From assembly GCF_002021565.1 (NCBI RefSeq), contig NZ_MSZX01000008.1:124027-188026 (forward strand): a DNA stretch of 64,000 bases, read 5' to 3'. Each line of letters begins with the position of its first letter. Positions within the stretch are counted from its first letter, which is position 1. The DNA comes from Paenibacillus selenitireducens. GTDB lineage: Bacteria > Bacillota > Bacilli > Paenibacillales > Paenibacillaceae. The notes under the pieces were generated by a model. It was given only the letters and a program-made list of their open reading frames with translations, had not been told where the DNA came from and searched no databases. The position numbers were made by a program, and so were the translations under genes. This document shows positions 56,461 to 64,000 of this stretch, piece by piece.

Positions 56461-56819
56461 TTCTTTCGATCAATAAAAAAACCCTCTGCTTGGACAAAAT
56501 TATTCGTATACATGTTTTTAGATCGAGAACCAATTTGCAACTTAAGGAGTTGCTCTTCAGCCCATAAAAGAGATTGGTTCAGTTTGCTATTCAAAGATTC
56601 TTCTAACTCCACACATTGTTTAATAATGTGTTTCGCATCAGATAGCTGTAGTAATTCGGGCATACAAGGAGTAAGTAGCTCTCTTAATGTTACTTGCTCT
56701 CGTTGCAACTCCTCTAATAGGAAACAATCAGCTTCATCGCTAAAATCAAGGTATTGTAAAGCAATAGTTATTTCTCTCAATCGGTGTAAAGATTGCATAG
56801 CATCGTTTGAAGTCATCAT
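56457..56819 (-). CDS. fliT: Flagellar chaperone FliT-like
   Basis: 120 residues, fully helical apart from the tail. The ending N-F-V-Q-A-E-G-F-F-I-D-R-K-K matches the conserved tail of Bacillus-type FliT proteins that follow fliS. It overlaps fliS by four bases. FliT binds FliD or export components and prevents early assembly. The identification depends on location and C-terminus because the family is poorly conserved. Confidence 0.7.
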   Translation of the reverse strand: MMTSNDAMQSLHRLREITIALQYLDFSDEADCFLLEELQREQVTLRELLTPCMPELLQLSDAKHIIKQCVELEESLNSKLNQSLLWAEEQLLKLQIGSRSKNMYTNNFVQAEGFFIDRKK

Positions 56820-57208
56820 TGATTAACCTGTTGTTTTGTATGAAGTTGCTTCATAGCTTGTACCCAAGTGTCCCTTAAATCAGTCATTAATGTTATAGAT
56901 TCCGTTATATGCGATGTATCTACCTTCGTATTGGCTAAAAATAATTTTTCTTTCATGTAATTATACAATGCTTCAAGTTGTTTAGAAATATCATAATTTC
57001 GATTTAAAGTGATAATAAGTTCGTCCAATATATCTATGGATTTCTTAATGTACATATTTTTTTTCTCAAAATCTTTACTCTCAATTGCAGTGATCGTTTG
57101 TTTCATAAATTTAATACAACTATTAAATAATAATGTTGTTAATTCCCATGGTGCAGCAGTCTGAACCTGCATTCTCAAATAGGTATCTTGTGCCTGATTA
57201 TTAATCAT
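56816..57208 (-). CDS. fliS: Flagellin export chaperone FliS
   Basis: 130 residues from ATG 57208, six bases after AAGGTG (a GTG nine bases upstream is possible). A helical bundle with Q-T-A-A-P-W-E-L-T-T-L-L-F-N-S-C-I matches the conserved FliS helix 1, and later N-R-N-Y-D-I-S-K-Q-L-E-A-L-Y-N-Y-M matches helix 3-4. FliS binds the C-terminus of flagellin in the cytoplasm until export. It lies between flaG and fliT. Confidence 0.92.
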   Translation of the reverse strand: MINNQAQDTYLRMQVQTAAPWELTTLLFNSCIKFMKQTITAIESKDFEKKNMYIKKSIDILDELIITLNRNYDISKQLEALYNYMKEKLFLANTKVDTSHITESITLMTDLRDTWVQAMKQLHTKQQVNQ

Positions 57209-57213
57209 TCCTA

Positions 57214-57621
57214 TCACCTTTTCTCATCAATAATGATCCCTGCTGAAAGTTCCTGAAGTTTTACTACGAGATCAATAAACTTCTCGGGAGGAATTTCGCG
57301 AACAACTTCATCAGTCTCTTTATTAAGGACCTTTACCATAATATCCCCTGTTTTCTTATGAACACTAACTTCTAACTTAGTTTCGATTCCTTGTAAAGCT
57401 TTATTCGCCTTTGTAATAATTTCCTGAAATGCCGAGTCCGAAATCGACAGTTCATACCTTTTCTTATGAAGGAGCTCTGAGATGCTCATGGTGGATAAAT
57501 CATTCGCTTTAGTTAGTTGACTGTCGTTACTAACATCAATGATAGGCACCCTCTCACCTACAGGCTGTTTATGAATACTAGCCATTGAATTAACTACGCT
57601 TCCATCCATCGCTTCATTCAC
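57214..57621 (-). CDS. flaG: FlaG family protein
   Basis: 135 residues from GTG 57621. The N-terminal 60 residues are polar and variable; the C-terminal 75 residues are the FlaG domain with V-K-V-L-N-K-E-T-D-E-V-V-R-E-I-P-P-E-K-F-I-D. FlaG influences filament length and lies before fliD in many Gram-positives; here fliD is upstream by 16 bases in the same transcript. The stop overlaps the fliS start region. Confidence 0.87.
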   Translation of the reverse strand: MNEAMDGSVVNSMASIHKQPVGERVPIIDVSNDSQLTKANDLSTMSISELLHKKRYELSISDSAFQEIITKANKALQGIETKLEVSVHKKTGDIMVKVLNKETDEVVREIPPEKFIDLVVKLQELSAGIIIDEKR

Positions 57622-57637
57622 ATCACCTTTCGTTTAA

Positions 57638-59089
57638 TTAACCATTAGATAAAAGCCAATTTAATTGAGAGTTATTTTTCGCAACAGCTGAGTCCATTTG
57701 AGCAAAAAGTTTGTAATAATACTCTTCTTTCATGGCAAGCTTCGTATTAAACTTATCGATCTGTGTATTAATACCTTTCATCTGGAGTCCTAATGTAGTT
57801 ATAATACTATCCGTAGGCGTCCCTACTCCACCAGCTTTTTCAATAAGCTCTGATAAGGCTGAATTTGAACGATCATATATCTTGCTCGCTATTCCATTAC
57901 TCTGATTAGTGAATAATGCAACAACGCTACCTGCATCTTCTGCAATACTTTTACGAAGTTTTGCCTCATCAATTACTAGTTTACCTGAGTCATTCGGTGA
58001 GGCTGCACTGTAAGGCATAGTATCAATCCCGATACTAGACAGCACTTTGAATCCTTCTGGATTTGAGGAAACCACACCACTTATAATTGATCTTAAATCT
58101 CGAAGTGTCGATTTAATAATTTGATCATTACTCAATAATCCTTTCTTCGCTTGCTCCTCCCAATTTTTTATATCCGTTTCCTTCATATCAGACTTTTGAT
58201 CGTCTGTTAATGGACTATAGCCTCTAGATTTTCTTTCTTTGGAACGCTCGTTCAACAAATCAATCGTTGAATTGTATTGATCCACAAATTCTTGAATTTG
58301 TTTAACCATGCCATCATCATTACCAACGACATTTATTTTAACGGGCTCGGAAGTCACCTCTTTAAAACTATACGTTATTCCATTAGCCGTAAATGTGTTA
58401 GAAGCAGATGAAATTGTAATACCAGGATCTGAATCGCTATTTTTTTTCTCATCGAAGACTACTATTGCGTTCTGACCACTGGCCAGTGTATTTGAGACAC
58501 CTATAGTCCCCAATAAAGTTCCCGTGGATCCACTTAAATCCAGTTTTTCCAATGCTCCTGTCTCTTTCGTTACAAGGGATACTTGCTTCGTCAATTCGTC
58601 ATAATTCATCCGTACACCAGTATCCGAAGCATTTACTTTATCCATTACACTCTTAACACTGTCAGAAGCTGAATATTTTACTTCCTTACCGTTTAGCATT
58701 AATATTCCATCTGTACCGATAGTTACATTTGCCGGATCAAAGTTATCAGCTTGCTTGCTCCCTGTGATCGTTGCACCTGTAGCTAATTGTTTAACTATCA
58801 CACTATGACTTGATAGCGGGACGCCTGCCTGTGCTGTTGCACTTACAGCACTTTCGTTTGATGATGTTGCCTTACTATTTTGCCAGTCGCCATTTAAACG
58901 AATACTATTTGCAGCTTTTCTCAAAGCGGTAAGTTTCGTATTTACCTCACGATATAAATCACTTGTCCAACTGACTGTTGTCTTCTTCTGCTTCAACTTA
59001 TCTAGCGGGATGCGCTCGGCCTTCATTAAATCTGTTACTAATTTATCAATATCAAGTCCAGATCCCATTCCTGTAATACGCATAACCAT
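57638..59089 (-). CDS. fliD: Flagellar hook-associated protein 2 (filament cap)
   Basis: 483 residues from ATG 59089, nine bases after GAGGGG, giving the usual V-M-R-I-T-G-M-G-S-G-L-D-I-D start. It has the FliD N-terminal domain (about 1-95), a variable middle and the C-terminal coiled-coil domain, and ends in a helical tail (S-A-V-A-K-N-N-S-Q-L-N-W-L). FliD caps the filament and guides flagellin folding. It is first in the fliD-flaG-fliS-fliT operon and has its own sigma-D-like promoter. Confidence 0.95.
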   Translation of the reverse strand: MVMRITGMGSGLDIDKLVTDLMKAERIPLDKLKQKKTTVSWTSDLYREVNTKLTALRKAANSIRLNGDWQNSKATSSNESAVSATAQAGVPLSSHSVIVKQLATGATITGSKQADNFDPANVTIGTDGILMLNGKEVKYSASDSVKSVMDKVNASDTGVRMNYDELTKQVSLVTKETGALEKLDLSGSTGTLLGTIGVSNTLASGQNAIVVFDEKKNSDSDPGITISSASNTFTANGITYSFKEVTSEPVKINVVGNDDGMVKQIQEFVDQYNSTIDLLNERSKERKSRGYSPLTDDQKSDMKETDIKNWEEQAKKGLLSNDQIIKSTLRDLRSIISGVVSSNPEGFKVLSSIGIDTMPYSAASPNDSGKLVIDEAKLRKSIAEDAGSVVALFTNQSNGIASKIYDRSNSALSELIEKAGGVGTPTDSIITTLGLQMKGINTQIDKFNTKLAMKEEYYYKLFAQMDSAVAKNNSQLNWLLSNG

Positions 59090-59126
59090 ATTTTTCATCC
59101 CCTCGCACGAAATATCCTTATATTAT

Positions 59127-59153
59127 ATATCGAAATCCGCGTGATATTATTAA
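59127..59153 (-). promoter_or_regulatory. Sigma-D-like promoter of fliD
   Basis: Minus strand TTAA (59153-59150), 15 bases, TTCGATAT (59134-59127). It agrees at six of eight -10 positions. The site lies 38 bases before the fliD start. Confidence 0.5.
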
Positions 59154-59157
59154 ATAG

Positions 59158-60210
59158 CTACGACAAAAAAAATAGCCTTTCTAATGCTGGTTTAAAACTA
59201 TAATTTGAACTGATGTTATAATACTCTTTCGCCTTAGCTAATTGTCCTGTCATTTCATAGAATAACCCCAAATTAAAAGCTGCTTTGAACGTTCCGACGC
59301 CAGCTACAGAGCTATATTTCGTCGTCTCTCCTATTGTAAGCGCATGTAAATAAGATCGCTCAATCTGCTGAACATTCCCCGTCTCCATAGCTAACATCCC
59401 TTGGAGGAAGAATAAATCTGGGTATTCCGGGTATTCAACAACATACTGGCTAATTAAATGTTCAGCCTCGTTTACCTTCCCTTGTTCTTTAAGAACATAA
59501 CCATACATCACTAGCATAACGGGGAAGTAAAGACGATTTCTTTCTTGCTGCTCTATTCCCTTAATTAAATAATGCTTGGCGCTTTCAAGCTGACCTATAC
59601 TATAATATAATTTACCAAATTGATATAACATATAACCATCATCAGGACGTTCTTTAAGATGCTTCTCATAAAGCGAAATGTATCTAATTTCTTTCTGATG
59701 ACTATAATATTGTTCTTCCATATATCCATAATGATATAAGACCAGTTCCATTGGGACATATGAAGCAGGTAAATCCCCATTAAATAACTGTTCATGAACA
59801 ATGCCAATATAATTGAATTTGGGCAAGTTCGGAAAAAACCTTATCATCCGATGACGAGTCACACCCTCATCCGTATCATTCTCGATCAATACGGCTCCTG
59901 GTTCCTCTGGACACTGCAAGACGTGATTCCTTATAGTTTCATCTACGTTATCACCTAGTTGTTCATCTGCATCCAATATTAGTATATAGTCTCCTGTTGC
60001 ATAGAAACATGACATATTCCTTGCCCATGCAAAATCTTCGCACCATTCATGATCATAAACTTGAGCTCCAAGAGCCTTAGCTATTGCTTTGGTCTTATCA
60101 CTAGAACCTGTATCAACAACAATCGTCTCGTAATGATCCGGAATACTCTTTAGAGCTCTTGCTATATTCACTTCTTCATTCTTAACGATCATACATACAC
60201 TGACTTTCAT
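59158..60210 (-). CDS. GT2 glycosyltransferase with TPR repeats between hag and fliD
   Basis: 350 residues: GT2 domain (about 1-215) with V-C-M-I-V-K-N-E-E, V-V-D-T-G-S-S-D-K-T, W-A-R-N-M-S and L-D-A-D-E at about 79-83, then TPR-like helices (about 220-345, e.g. Y-F-P-V-M-L-V-M-Y-G-Y-V-L-K). It is a shorter relative of the 52591 and 54457 proteins. It follows hag behind a terminator and precedes fliD. Filament glycosylation is the natural role. The acceptor and sugar are unknown. Confidence 0.85.
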   Translation of the reverse strand: MKVSVCMIVKNEEVNIARALKSIPDHYETIVVDTGSSDKTKAIAKALGAQVYDHEWCEDFAWARNMSCFYATGDYILILDADEQLGDNVDETIRNHVLQCPEEPGAVLIENDTDEGVTRHRMIRFFPNLPKFNYIGIVHEQLFNGDLPASYVPMELVLYHYGYMEEQYYSHQKEIRYISLYEKHLKERPDDGYMLYQFGKLYYSIGQLESAKHYLIKGIEQQERNRLYFPVMLVMYGYVLKEQGKVNEAEHLISQYVVEYPEYPDLFFLQGMLAMETGNVQQIERSYLHALTIGETTKYSSVAGVGTFKAAFNLGLFYEMTGQLAKAKEYYNISSNYSFKPALERLFFLS

Positions 60211-60231
60211 ATACCCTCCAAACTATTTAAA

Positions 60232-60256
60232 GAGCCCATTACGATGTAATGGGCTC
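60232..60256 (-). terminator. Terminator of hag
   Basis: GAGCCCATTA and TAATGGGCTC form a perfect ten-pair stem around five bases; TTTAAA follows on the minus strand. Some read-through would supply the glycosyltransferase gene. Confidence 0.8.
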
Positions 60257-60283
60257 CTTAAAATTAATTATTAGAACGATTGA

Positions 60284-61096
60284 TTAACGAATTAATTGAA
60301 GTACACCTTGAGGAGCTTGGTTTGCCTGAGCAAGCATCGAAGTAGAAGCTTGTTGCAAGATGTTCAATTTTGTATAGTTCATCATTTCTTTAGCCATATC
60401 TGTATCACGAACACGAGATTCAGCTGCTTGTAAGTTCTCTGTAGTAGCACCTAAGTTATTAAATGTGTGCTCTAATTGGTTTTGTACCGCACCAAAGTTA
60501 GAACGTGCAGTATTAACAGAACCAATAGCAGAATCAATTAGAGCCATTGCAGCTTTTGCACTAGCAGTATTGCCAATGGTACTACCAAGAGCTAATGATG
60601 CAGTTGTGATATTGGTTAGATTAATAGCAATTTCATCATCCTTATTATCGCCCATTTGAATGGATACTGAAGCGTTAGCTGCAGTGTTCAACAAGCTGAT
60701 ACCATTAAACTTCGTTTTATTCGCAACATTATTAATAGCAGAAGATAATGCTTTGTATTCTGCATCGATAGCGCCCAAGTCAGAAGCATTGTAAGTTCCA
60801 TTTGAAGCTTTAACTGCAAGTTCTTTCATACGAGAAAGCATATCGGATACTTCGTTCATAGCACCTTCAGCTGTTTGTACTAGAGATACACCGTCTTGAA
60901 CGTTGGATTGAGCTTGGTTCAAACCGCGGATTTGTGTACGCATTTTCTCGGAGATTGAAAGACCTGCTGCATCGTCTGCTGCACGGTTAATTTTATAACC
61001 GGAAGACAATTTCTCACTGGATTTACCTTGAGCGATGTTGCTGCCTTGTAGGTTACGGTGTGCGTTCATTGCGTTTAGATTGTGATTGATAATCAT
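60284..61096 (-). CDS. hag: Flagellin
   Basis: 270 residues, a short flagellin. The D0/D1 ends are intact: I-I-N-H-N-L-N-A-M-N-A-H-R at the start, G-L-S-I-S-E-K-M-R-T-Q-I-R-G-L, and L-Q-A-A-E-S-R-V-R-D-T-D-M-A-K-E-M and the final A-P-Q-G-V-L-Q-L-I-R. Only a small central part varies. It is the main filament subunit and the likely acceptor of the island glycans. Transcription starts at a sigma-D-like promoter; a CsrA hairpin lies in the leader. Confidence 0.97.
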   Translation of the reverse strand: MIINHNLNAMNAHRNLQGSNIAQGKSSEKLSSGYKINRAADDAAGLSISEKMRTQIRGLNQAQSNVQDGVSLVQTAEGAMNEVSDMLSRMKELAVKASNGTYNASDLGAIDAEYKALSSAINNVANKTKFNGISLLNTAANASVSIQMGDNKDDEIAINLTNITTASLALGSTIGNTASAKAAMALIDSAIGSVNTARSNFGAVQNQLEHTFNNLGATTENLQAAESRVRDTDMAKEMMNYTKLNILQQASTSMLAQANQAPQGVLQLIR

Positions 61097-61126
61097 TGGA
61101 TATTTCCTCCCTGAAATTGGTTTATT

Positions 61127-61140
61127 CCACTTCCGTGTGG
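61127..61140 (-). promoter_or_regulatory. Predicted CsrA-binding hairpin in the hag leader
   Basis: Minus strand CCAC-ACGGAA-GTGG, a four-pair stem with GGA in a hexaloop. It lies 30 bases before the start codon. A second GGA falls in the GGGAGG ribosome site itself. This is the two-site arrangement by which CsrA blocks translation in Bacillus. Confidence 0.65.
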
Positions 61141-61172
61141 ATGTTTGAGCGTTTTACCGCTTCATGTTATAT

Positions 61173-61199
61173 ATATCGGATGAATTTATCGATTGTTTA
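61173..61199 (-). promoter_or_regulatory. Sigma-D promoter of hag
   Basis: Minus strand TAAA (61199-61196), 15 bases, TCCGATAT (61180-61173); only one mismatch to TAAA-N15-GCCGATAT. Leader about 70-75 bases. Confidence 0.85.
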
Positions 61200-61225
61200 T
61201 AGTGAAATGTCGAAAAAACAAAAAA

Positions 61226-61453
61226 TTATTCGCTTTTCATCATATTTTTTAACAAATCCATATTTAGTGTGGAAGTCATTGCTTCCATATTACTCTCTTG
61301 AATAGCTTCAATAACTTCCTTGCGGTATATCTTTACGTTTTTGGGGGCATTTATTCCAATTTTTATTTGGTCTCCATCGATGGCAGAAATTATAATTTCT
61401 ATATTATCATTAATGACGATAGACTGACCTTTCTTACGTGTCAAAATCAGCAA
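61226..61453 (-). CDS. csrA: Carbon storage / translational regulator CsrA
   Basis: 75 residues, the usual CsrA strand pattern: L-I-L-T-R-K-K-G-Q-S-I, I-K-I-G-I-N-A-P, V-Y-R-K-E-V style I-Y-R-K-E-V with the RNA-contacting Arg. It represses hag translation and is antagonised by FliW. Its start overlaps fliW by seven bases. The C-terminal 20 residues form a helical extension that Bacillus FliW contacts. Confidence 0.97.
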   Translation of the reverse strand: MLILTRKKGQSIVINDNIEIIISAIDGDQIKIGINAPKNVKIYRKEVIEAIQESNMEAMTSTLNMDLLKNMMKSE

Positions 61454-61881
61454 GATACTCCACCACCTTTTAATAATTGTCCTTCAGCGATTGAAGTTCT
61501 TGTCTGATATTCATACTTCGGAGGGAGGACGATTTGTATTCCCTTCATATTCTCAATATTTACCACAATAGGCGCTAATAAATTCATGGTTGAACTGTTA
61601 AAAGGATCTTTAATCGTCATGATCGCAAGTATGAGAGCATCATCTGGTTTTAGCAGATCAATAGCTTCTTTATCTTCTTCCGCAATTTCAAAGGTATACG
61701 ATGTAAAAAAGGAAAATGGTGAAGCCACAACAAAACCAACACCCTCTTCTTCCTTGGACTGCAACAAGGCGAATAATCTATTCCCCTCTACCGCATGAAT
61801 CGAAAATTCTTGCAGATGCCCAAACCCTAGTAATGACCCATTCAATTGTATGACCTTGCCGTCCAATTCTTGTATCAACAT
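61447..61881 (-). CDS. fliW: Flagellar assembly factor FliW
   Basis: 144 residues, beta-barrel pattern with L-L-G-F-G-H-L-Q-E-F at the start, F-A-L-L-Q-S-K-E-E-like and a central P-x-x-S-F region, and N-L-L-A-P-I-V-V-N near the end, all typical of FliW. It binds either flagellin or CsrA, so flagellin secretion frees FliW to release CsrA. Overlap with csrA shows tight stoichiometry. Confidence 0.94.
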   Translation of the reverse strand: MLIQELDGKVIQLNGSLLGFGHLQEFSIHAVEGNRLFALLQSKEEEGVGFVVASPFSFFTSYTFEIAEEDKEAIDLLKPDDALILAIMTIKDPFNSSTMNLLAPIVVNIENMKGIQIVLPPKYEYQTRTSIAEGQLLKGGGVSC

Positions 61882-61948
61882 TTTTTTCTTCCTCCCTCTA
61901 AAAAGAACAGAAGACTATAGCATAGCTATAGCCTGTCCAACTTCATCC

Positions 61949-62527
61949 TTAAGATTCCCAGTCCATTGAATAATCCGTCACACGAATATCAATAGAATAT
62001 GGTTCTCTAATACTTATATTTACTTTTCCTGCTTCATACTGTGCGTTAACCCTTTGCGGCGTATAACTCATATTTATATTTGCTTGCTGCACAACCTCAG
62101 ACTGATACGGTGCAGGATCAAATTGTACCTTTACATTAAGTACAGAAGCTGGTGTTGTATAATTAACCGGTTCCAAGTCGCCTTGACTTGCCTTCTTGGC
62201 AATATCAGCAAAGGCATTACGCTTGTTCGTAATATCACCCATACGATGTCCATCTTCTACTTGCTTAGCGATGGCTTGTAAAGCAATCTGATCCATTTGA
62301 CTATATATCAAATTGAGCCACTGTCCATGTGAACCAACACCAAGTGCATTCCATGCCGCAGAAGAATCAATCGATAAATTACCTGGTTCATAATTCCCAT
62401 GAATAATAGGTTGCTGCGTTTCGATAGATAATTCTCCTCGCGGTGATTCCATCGTTTGCTGAGCGTTCTGTGTCTCCATCCCTAATTTACCATAGGTTTG
62501 CCGAATTGATAAACGTTGAAGCTCCAT
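61949..62527 (-). CDS. DUF6470 family protein (YviE-like)
   Basis: 192 residues without signal or membrane segments, rich in Gln, Ser, Ile; contains I-R-Q-T-Y-G-K-L-G-M and a C-terminal I-S-I-R-E-P-Y-S-I-D-I-R-V. Its position between flgL and fliW is that of Bacillus yviE. It has no experimentally known function, though a role in filament junction assembly or regulation has been assumed from context. Confidence 0.8.
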   Translation of the reverse strand: MELQRLSIRQTYGKLGMETQNAQQTMESPRGELSIETQQPIIHGNYEPGNLSIDSSAAWNALGVGSHGQWLNLIYSQMDQIALQAIAKQVEDGHRMGDITNKRNAFADIAKKASQGDLEPVNYTTPASVLNVKVQFDPAPYQSEVVQQANINMSYTPQRVNAQYEAGKVNISIREPYSIDIRVTDYSMDWES

Positions 62528-62548
62528 CGTGCTCCTCCTTTATCAAAC

Positions 62549-63436
62549 TTAACGAAGATAATCGAGTAAACTCGGTTGAATGATTTTGGCTCCACTAGAC
62601 AAAGACGCTTGATAGACCGATTCTTGGGTTTGTAATTTAATGATGGTCTCTGCCATATCCGCATCTTCCGTCTTCGATTGCAGCTCCGTTAGGTTCGTAT
62701 TGAGATCTTTAAGCCGATTATCCATAAGATCGATACGGTTAGACCGCGCACCAACTCCTGAACGCATATCAAGAAACTTATTCATTCTCGATTCTAAACC
62801 AGACATTAGATCCTTAGCTCCATCCTGATCACCATTCTTGAAAGCTGCCTGAATAGACTTAATCACAGTAAACATGTTATCAGGGTCCGTACTTGCACCG
62901 AACACTTCATTCCCCGTCACATTAATTGGTATCATGACACCTGCTGCAGATTGAAAATTAATCTTCTGTGTATCTGTTGATTCTGCACCTGTCTGATAAG
63001 GTTCAACATCCGTCTTCTGTCCGTTAAATATATACTTCCCGTTCATTTGATCATTTCCTAGAGTTAATAAGGTATCGTATAATCCACCAAGCTCAGCACT
63101 GATCGCATCTAATGCTGACTGTGGATTGGAGCCACTAACACCTCTGACTGTCAATTCATTTGCACGCTGCATAACGTCATTAATCTGTCCCATAACCGTA
63201 TCTGTATGCTCAACATAAGATTTGGCAGCATCCATATTCTTCTGGTATTGTTCATTCATAGACAACTCACTGCGGTATCGAAGTGCATAGGTAATACCAA
63301 CTGCATCGTCCGATGGTTTGTTGATTTTGCGTCCTGTGGACAAATTTTCTTGATATTTATTCATATTGTTATAGTTATTCGTAATATTACGCAATAACTG
63401 ATTTGTCATCATACCTTGTGTTACGCGCATTGACAT
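62549..63436 (-). CDS. flgL: Flagellar hook-associated protein 3
   Basis: 295 residues with flagellin-like ends: V-T-Q-G-M-M-T-N-Q-L-L-R-N-I and L-S-T-G-R-K-I-N-K-P-S-D-D at the N-terminus, a C-terminal L-Q-T-Q-E-S-V-Y-Q-A-S-L helix and S-L-L-D-Y-L end. It links hook and filament. It starts 34 bases after flgK. Confidence 0.95.
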   Translation of the reverse strand: MSMRVTQGMMTNQLLRNITNNYNNMNKYQENLSTGRKINKPSDDAVGITYALRYRSELSMNEQYQKNMDAAKSYVEHTDTVMGQINDVMQRANELTVRGVSGSNPQSALDAISAELGGLYDTLLTLGNDQMNGKYIFNGQKTDVEPYQTGAESTDTQKINFQSAAGVMIPINVTGNEVFGASTDPDNMFTVIKSIQAAFKNGDQDGAKDLMSGLESRMNKFLDMRSGVGARSNRIDLMDNRLKDLNTNLTELQSKTEDADMAETIIKLQTQESVYQASLSSGAKIIQPSLLDYLR

Positions 63437-63470
63437 ATTGCTTCCCCCTCGATCAACTTAGTCTCTATCC

Positions 63471-64000
63471 CTATCTGCCTACAACGCCCATACTATTAAT
63501 GACTTTATCTAAGACTTGGTCGAAGGTCGTCATTGCTCTGGACGCCGCCGCATAAGCATGCTGGTACATGATCATATTGGACATTTCTTCGTCGATCGAG
63601 ACACCACTGACCGATAATTTATGAGAAGAAATTTGGTCGACAAGCGCCTTCTGATTGGTTGCGTTCCGATTCGCCTCACTCGTCTGTACCCCAAGTTGTC
63701 CCACCACAGAGCGGAAGAAATCGTCAATCGTTCCATTCGAAACCACCGTACCGCTGCCTGTTGCTCCAAAAGTAAAGTTGGAATCCTTCAACTGTGAAGT
63801 TAATAGTGCCAACGTGTTGTTCCCTTTCGTAACCTCTTCCGTCGTACCCGCCGTGGTCGTACGCATGGAAGTCGCAATACGTCCAGGATCATCCGCGATA
63901 ATCGTGTTGAGTTGGAAATTAGCTGCGGTAATCGGAGCTCCATCTTTCGATGTAAAGAAATCCACACCCGTTTGAACCGGATTATTCAAGGTATAACCAA
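63471..64000 (-). CDS. flgK: Flagellar hook-associated protein 1, C-terminal part (runs off the right edge)
   Basis: The frame is open to base 64000 (about 176 residues visible). The C-terminal helix V-S-I-D-E-E-M-S-N-M-I-M-Y-Q-H-A-Y-A-A-A-S-R is the FlgK signature, and the D-K-V-I-N-S-M-G-V end is typical. It is the proximal hook-filament junction protein and is upstream of flgL in the same operon. The N-terminus lies outside the window. Confidence 0.94.
   Translation of the reverse strand, partial: GYTLNNPVQTGVDFFTSKDGAPITAANFQLNTIIADDPGRIATSMRTTTAGTTEEVTKGNNTLALLTSQLKDSNFTFGATGSGTVVSNGTIDDFFRSVVGQLGVQTSEANRNATNQKALVDQISSHKLSVSGVSIDEEMSNMIMYQHAYAAASRAMTTFDQVLDKVINSMGVVGR

Overview
The window looks like a chromosome segment of a spore-forming, flagellated, aerobic Bacillota, most likely Paenibacillus or a close relative. 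The signs are: S-layer homology domains on a secreted protease, a caa3-type oxidase operon in Bacillus order (ctaCDEF, ctaG), a spore germination permease remnant, an argCJBDFGH cluster, the secA-prfB pair with an RF2 programmed frameshift, long-form hpf, and a flgK-flgL-yviE-fliW-csrA-hag block. No tRNA, rRNA, CRISPR array or intact insertion sequence was seen.

Layout. 1-1420: aldo/keto reductase (cut by the left edge) and Gfo/Idh/MocA oxidoreductase in one leftward operon. 1683-5858: a 1391-residue SLH-anchored subtilase. 5989-7608: a gerAB fragment and a TraB/GumN protein. 7710-12148: two ABC systems, one a GntR(YtrA-like)/ATPase/membrane-protein operon behind a sigma-A promoter overlapped by a dyad. 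12160-17786: the cytochrome caa3 oxidase operon. 18080-23367: a small conserved-looking gene, a BcrA-type ABC exporter, an MFS transporter and a lipid kinase. 23477-29640: aldo/keto reductase, pbuX-xpt, mscL, a NUDIX hydrolase, and a TrmB regulator with a DUF3990 protein. 29679-30235: a decayed gene and short dispersed repeats. 30352-38866: arginine biosynthesis (argCJBDFGH), read leftwards from one strong promoter with an ARG-box-like dyad. 38962-45134: YitT protein, prfB, secA, hpf and a cold-shock protein.

45283-56460 is an AT-rich accessory island of glycosyltransferases. A leftward six-gene cassette encodes a GT2-methyltransferase-TPR fusion, an orphan protein, a GT-B-like transferase, a HAD phosphatase, a nucleotidyltransferase and a methyltransferase. 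A divergent rightward pair encodes two GT2-TPR paralogues. 56457-64000 carries flagellar filament genes (fliT, fliS, flaG, fliD, a third GT2-TPR protein, hag, csrA, fliW, a YviE-like gene, flgL, flgK).

The main reading is that the island modifies the flagellar filament. Both island operons have sigma-D-like promoters (N4-N15-xxCGATAT) closely resembling those in front of hag and fliD. The hag leader also contains a CCAC-ACGGAA-GTGG hairpin fitting a CsrA site, next to csrA and fliW. The cassette therefore looks like a co-regulated pathway that makes, activates and attaches an unidentified glycan to flagellin. Several coordinates were moved from the longest open frame to a start supported by a ribosome binding site. 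Motif positions are hand-counted and may be off by a base or residue.
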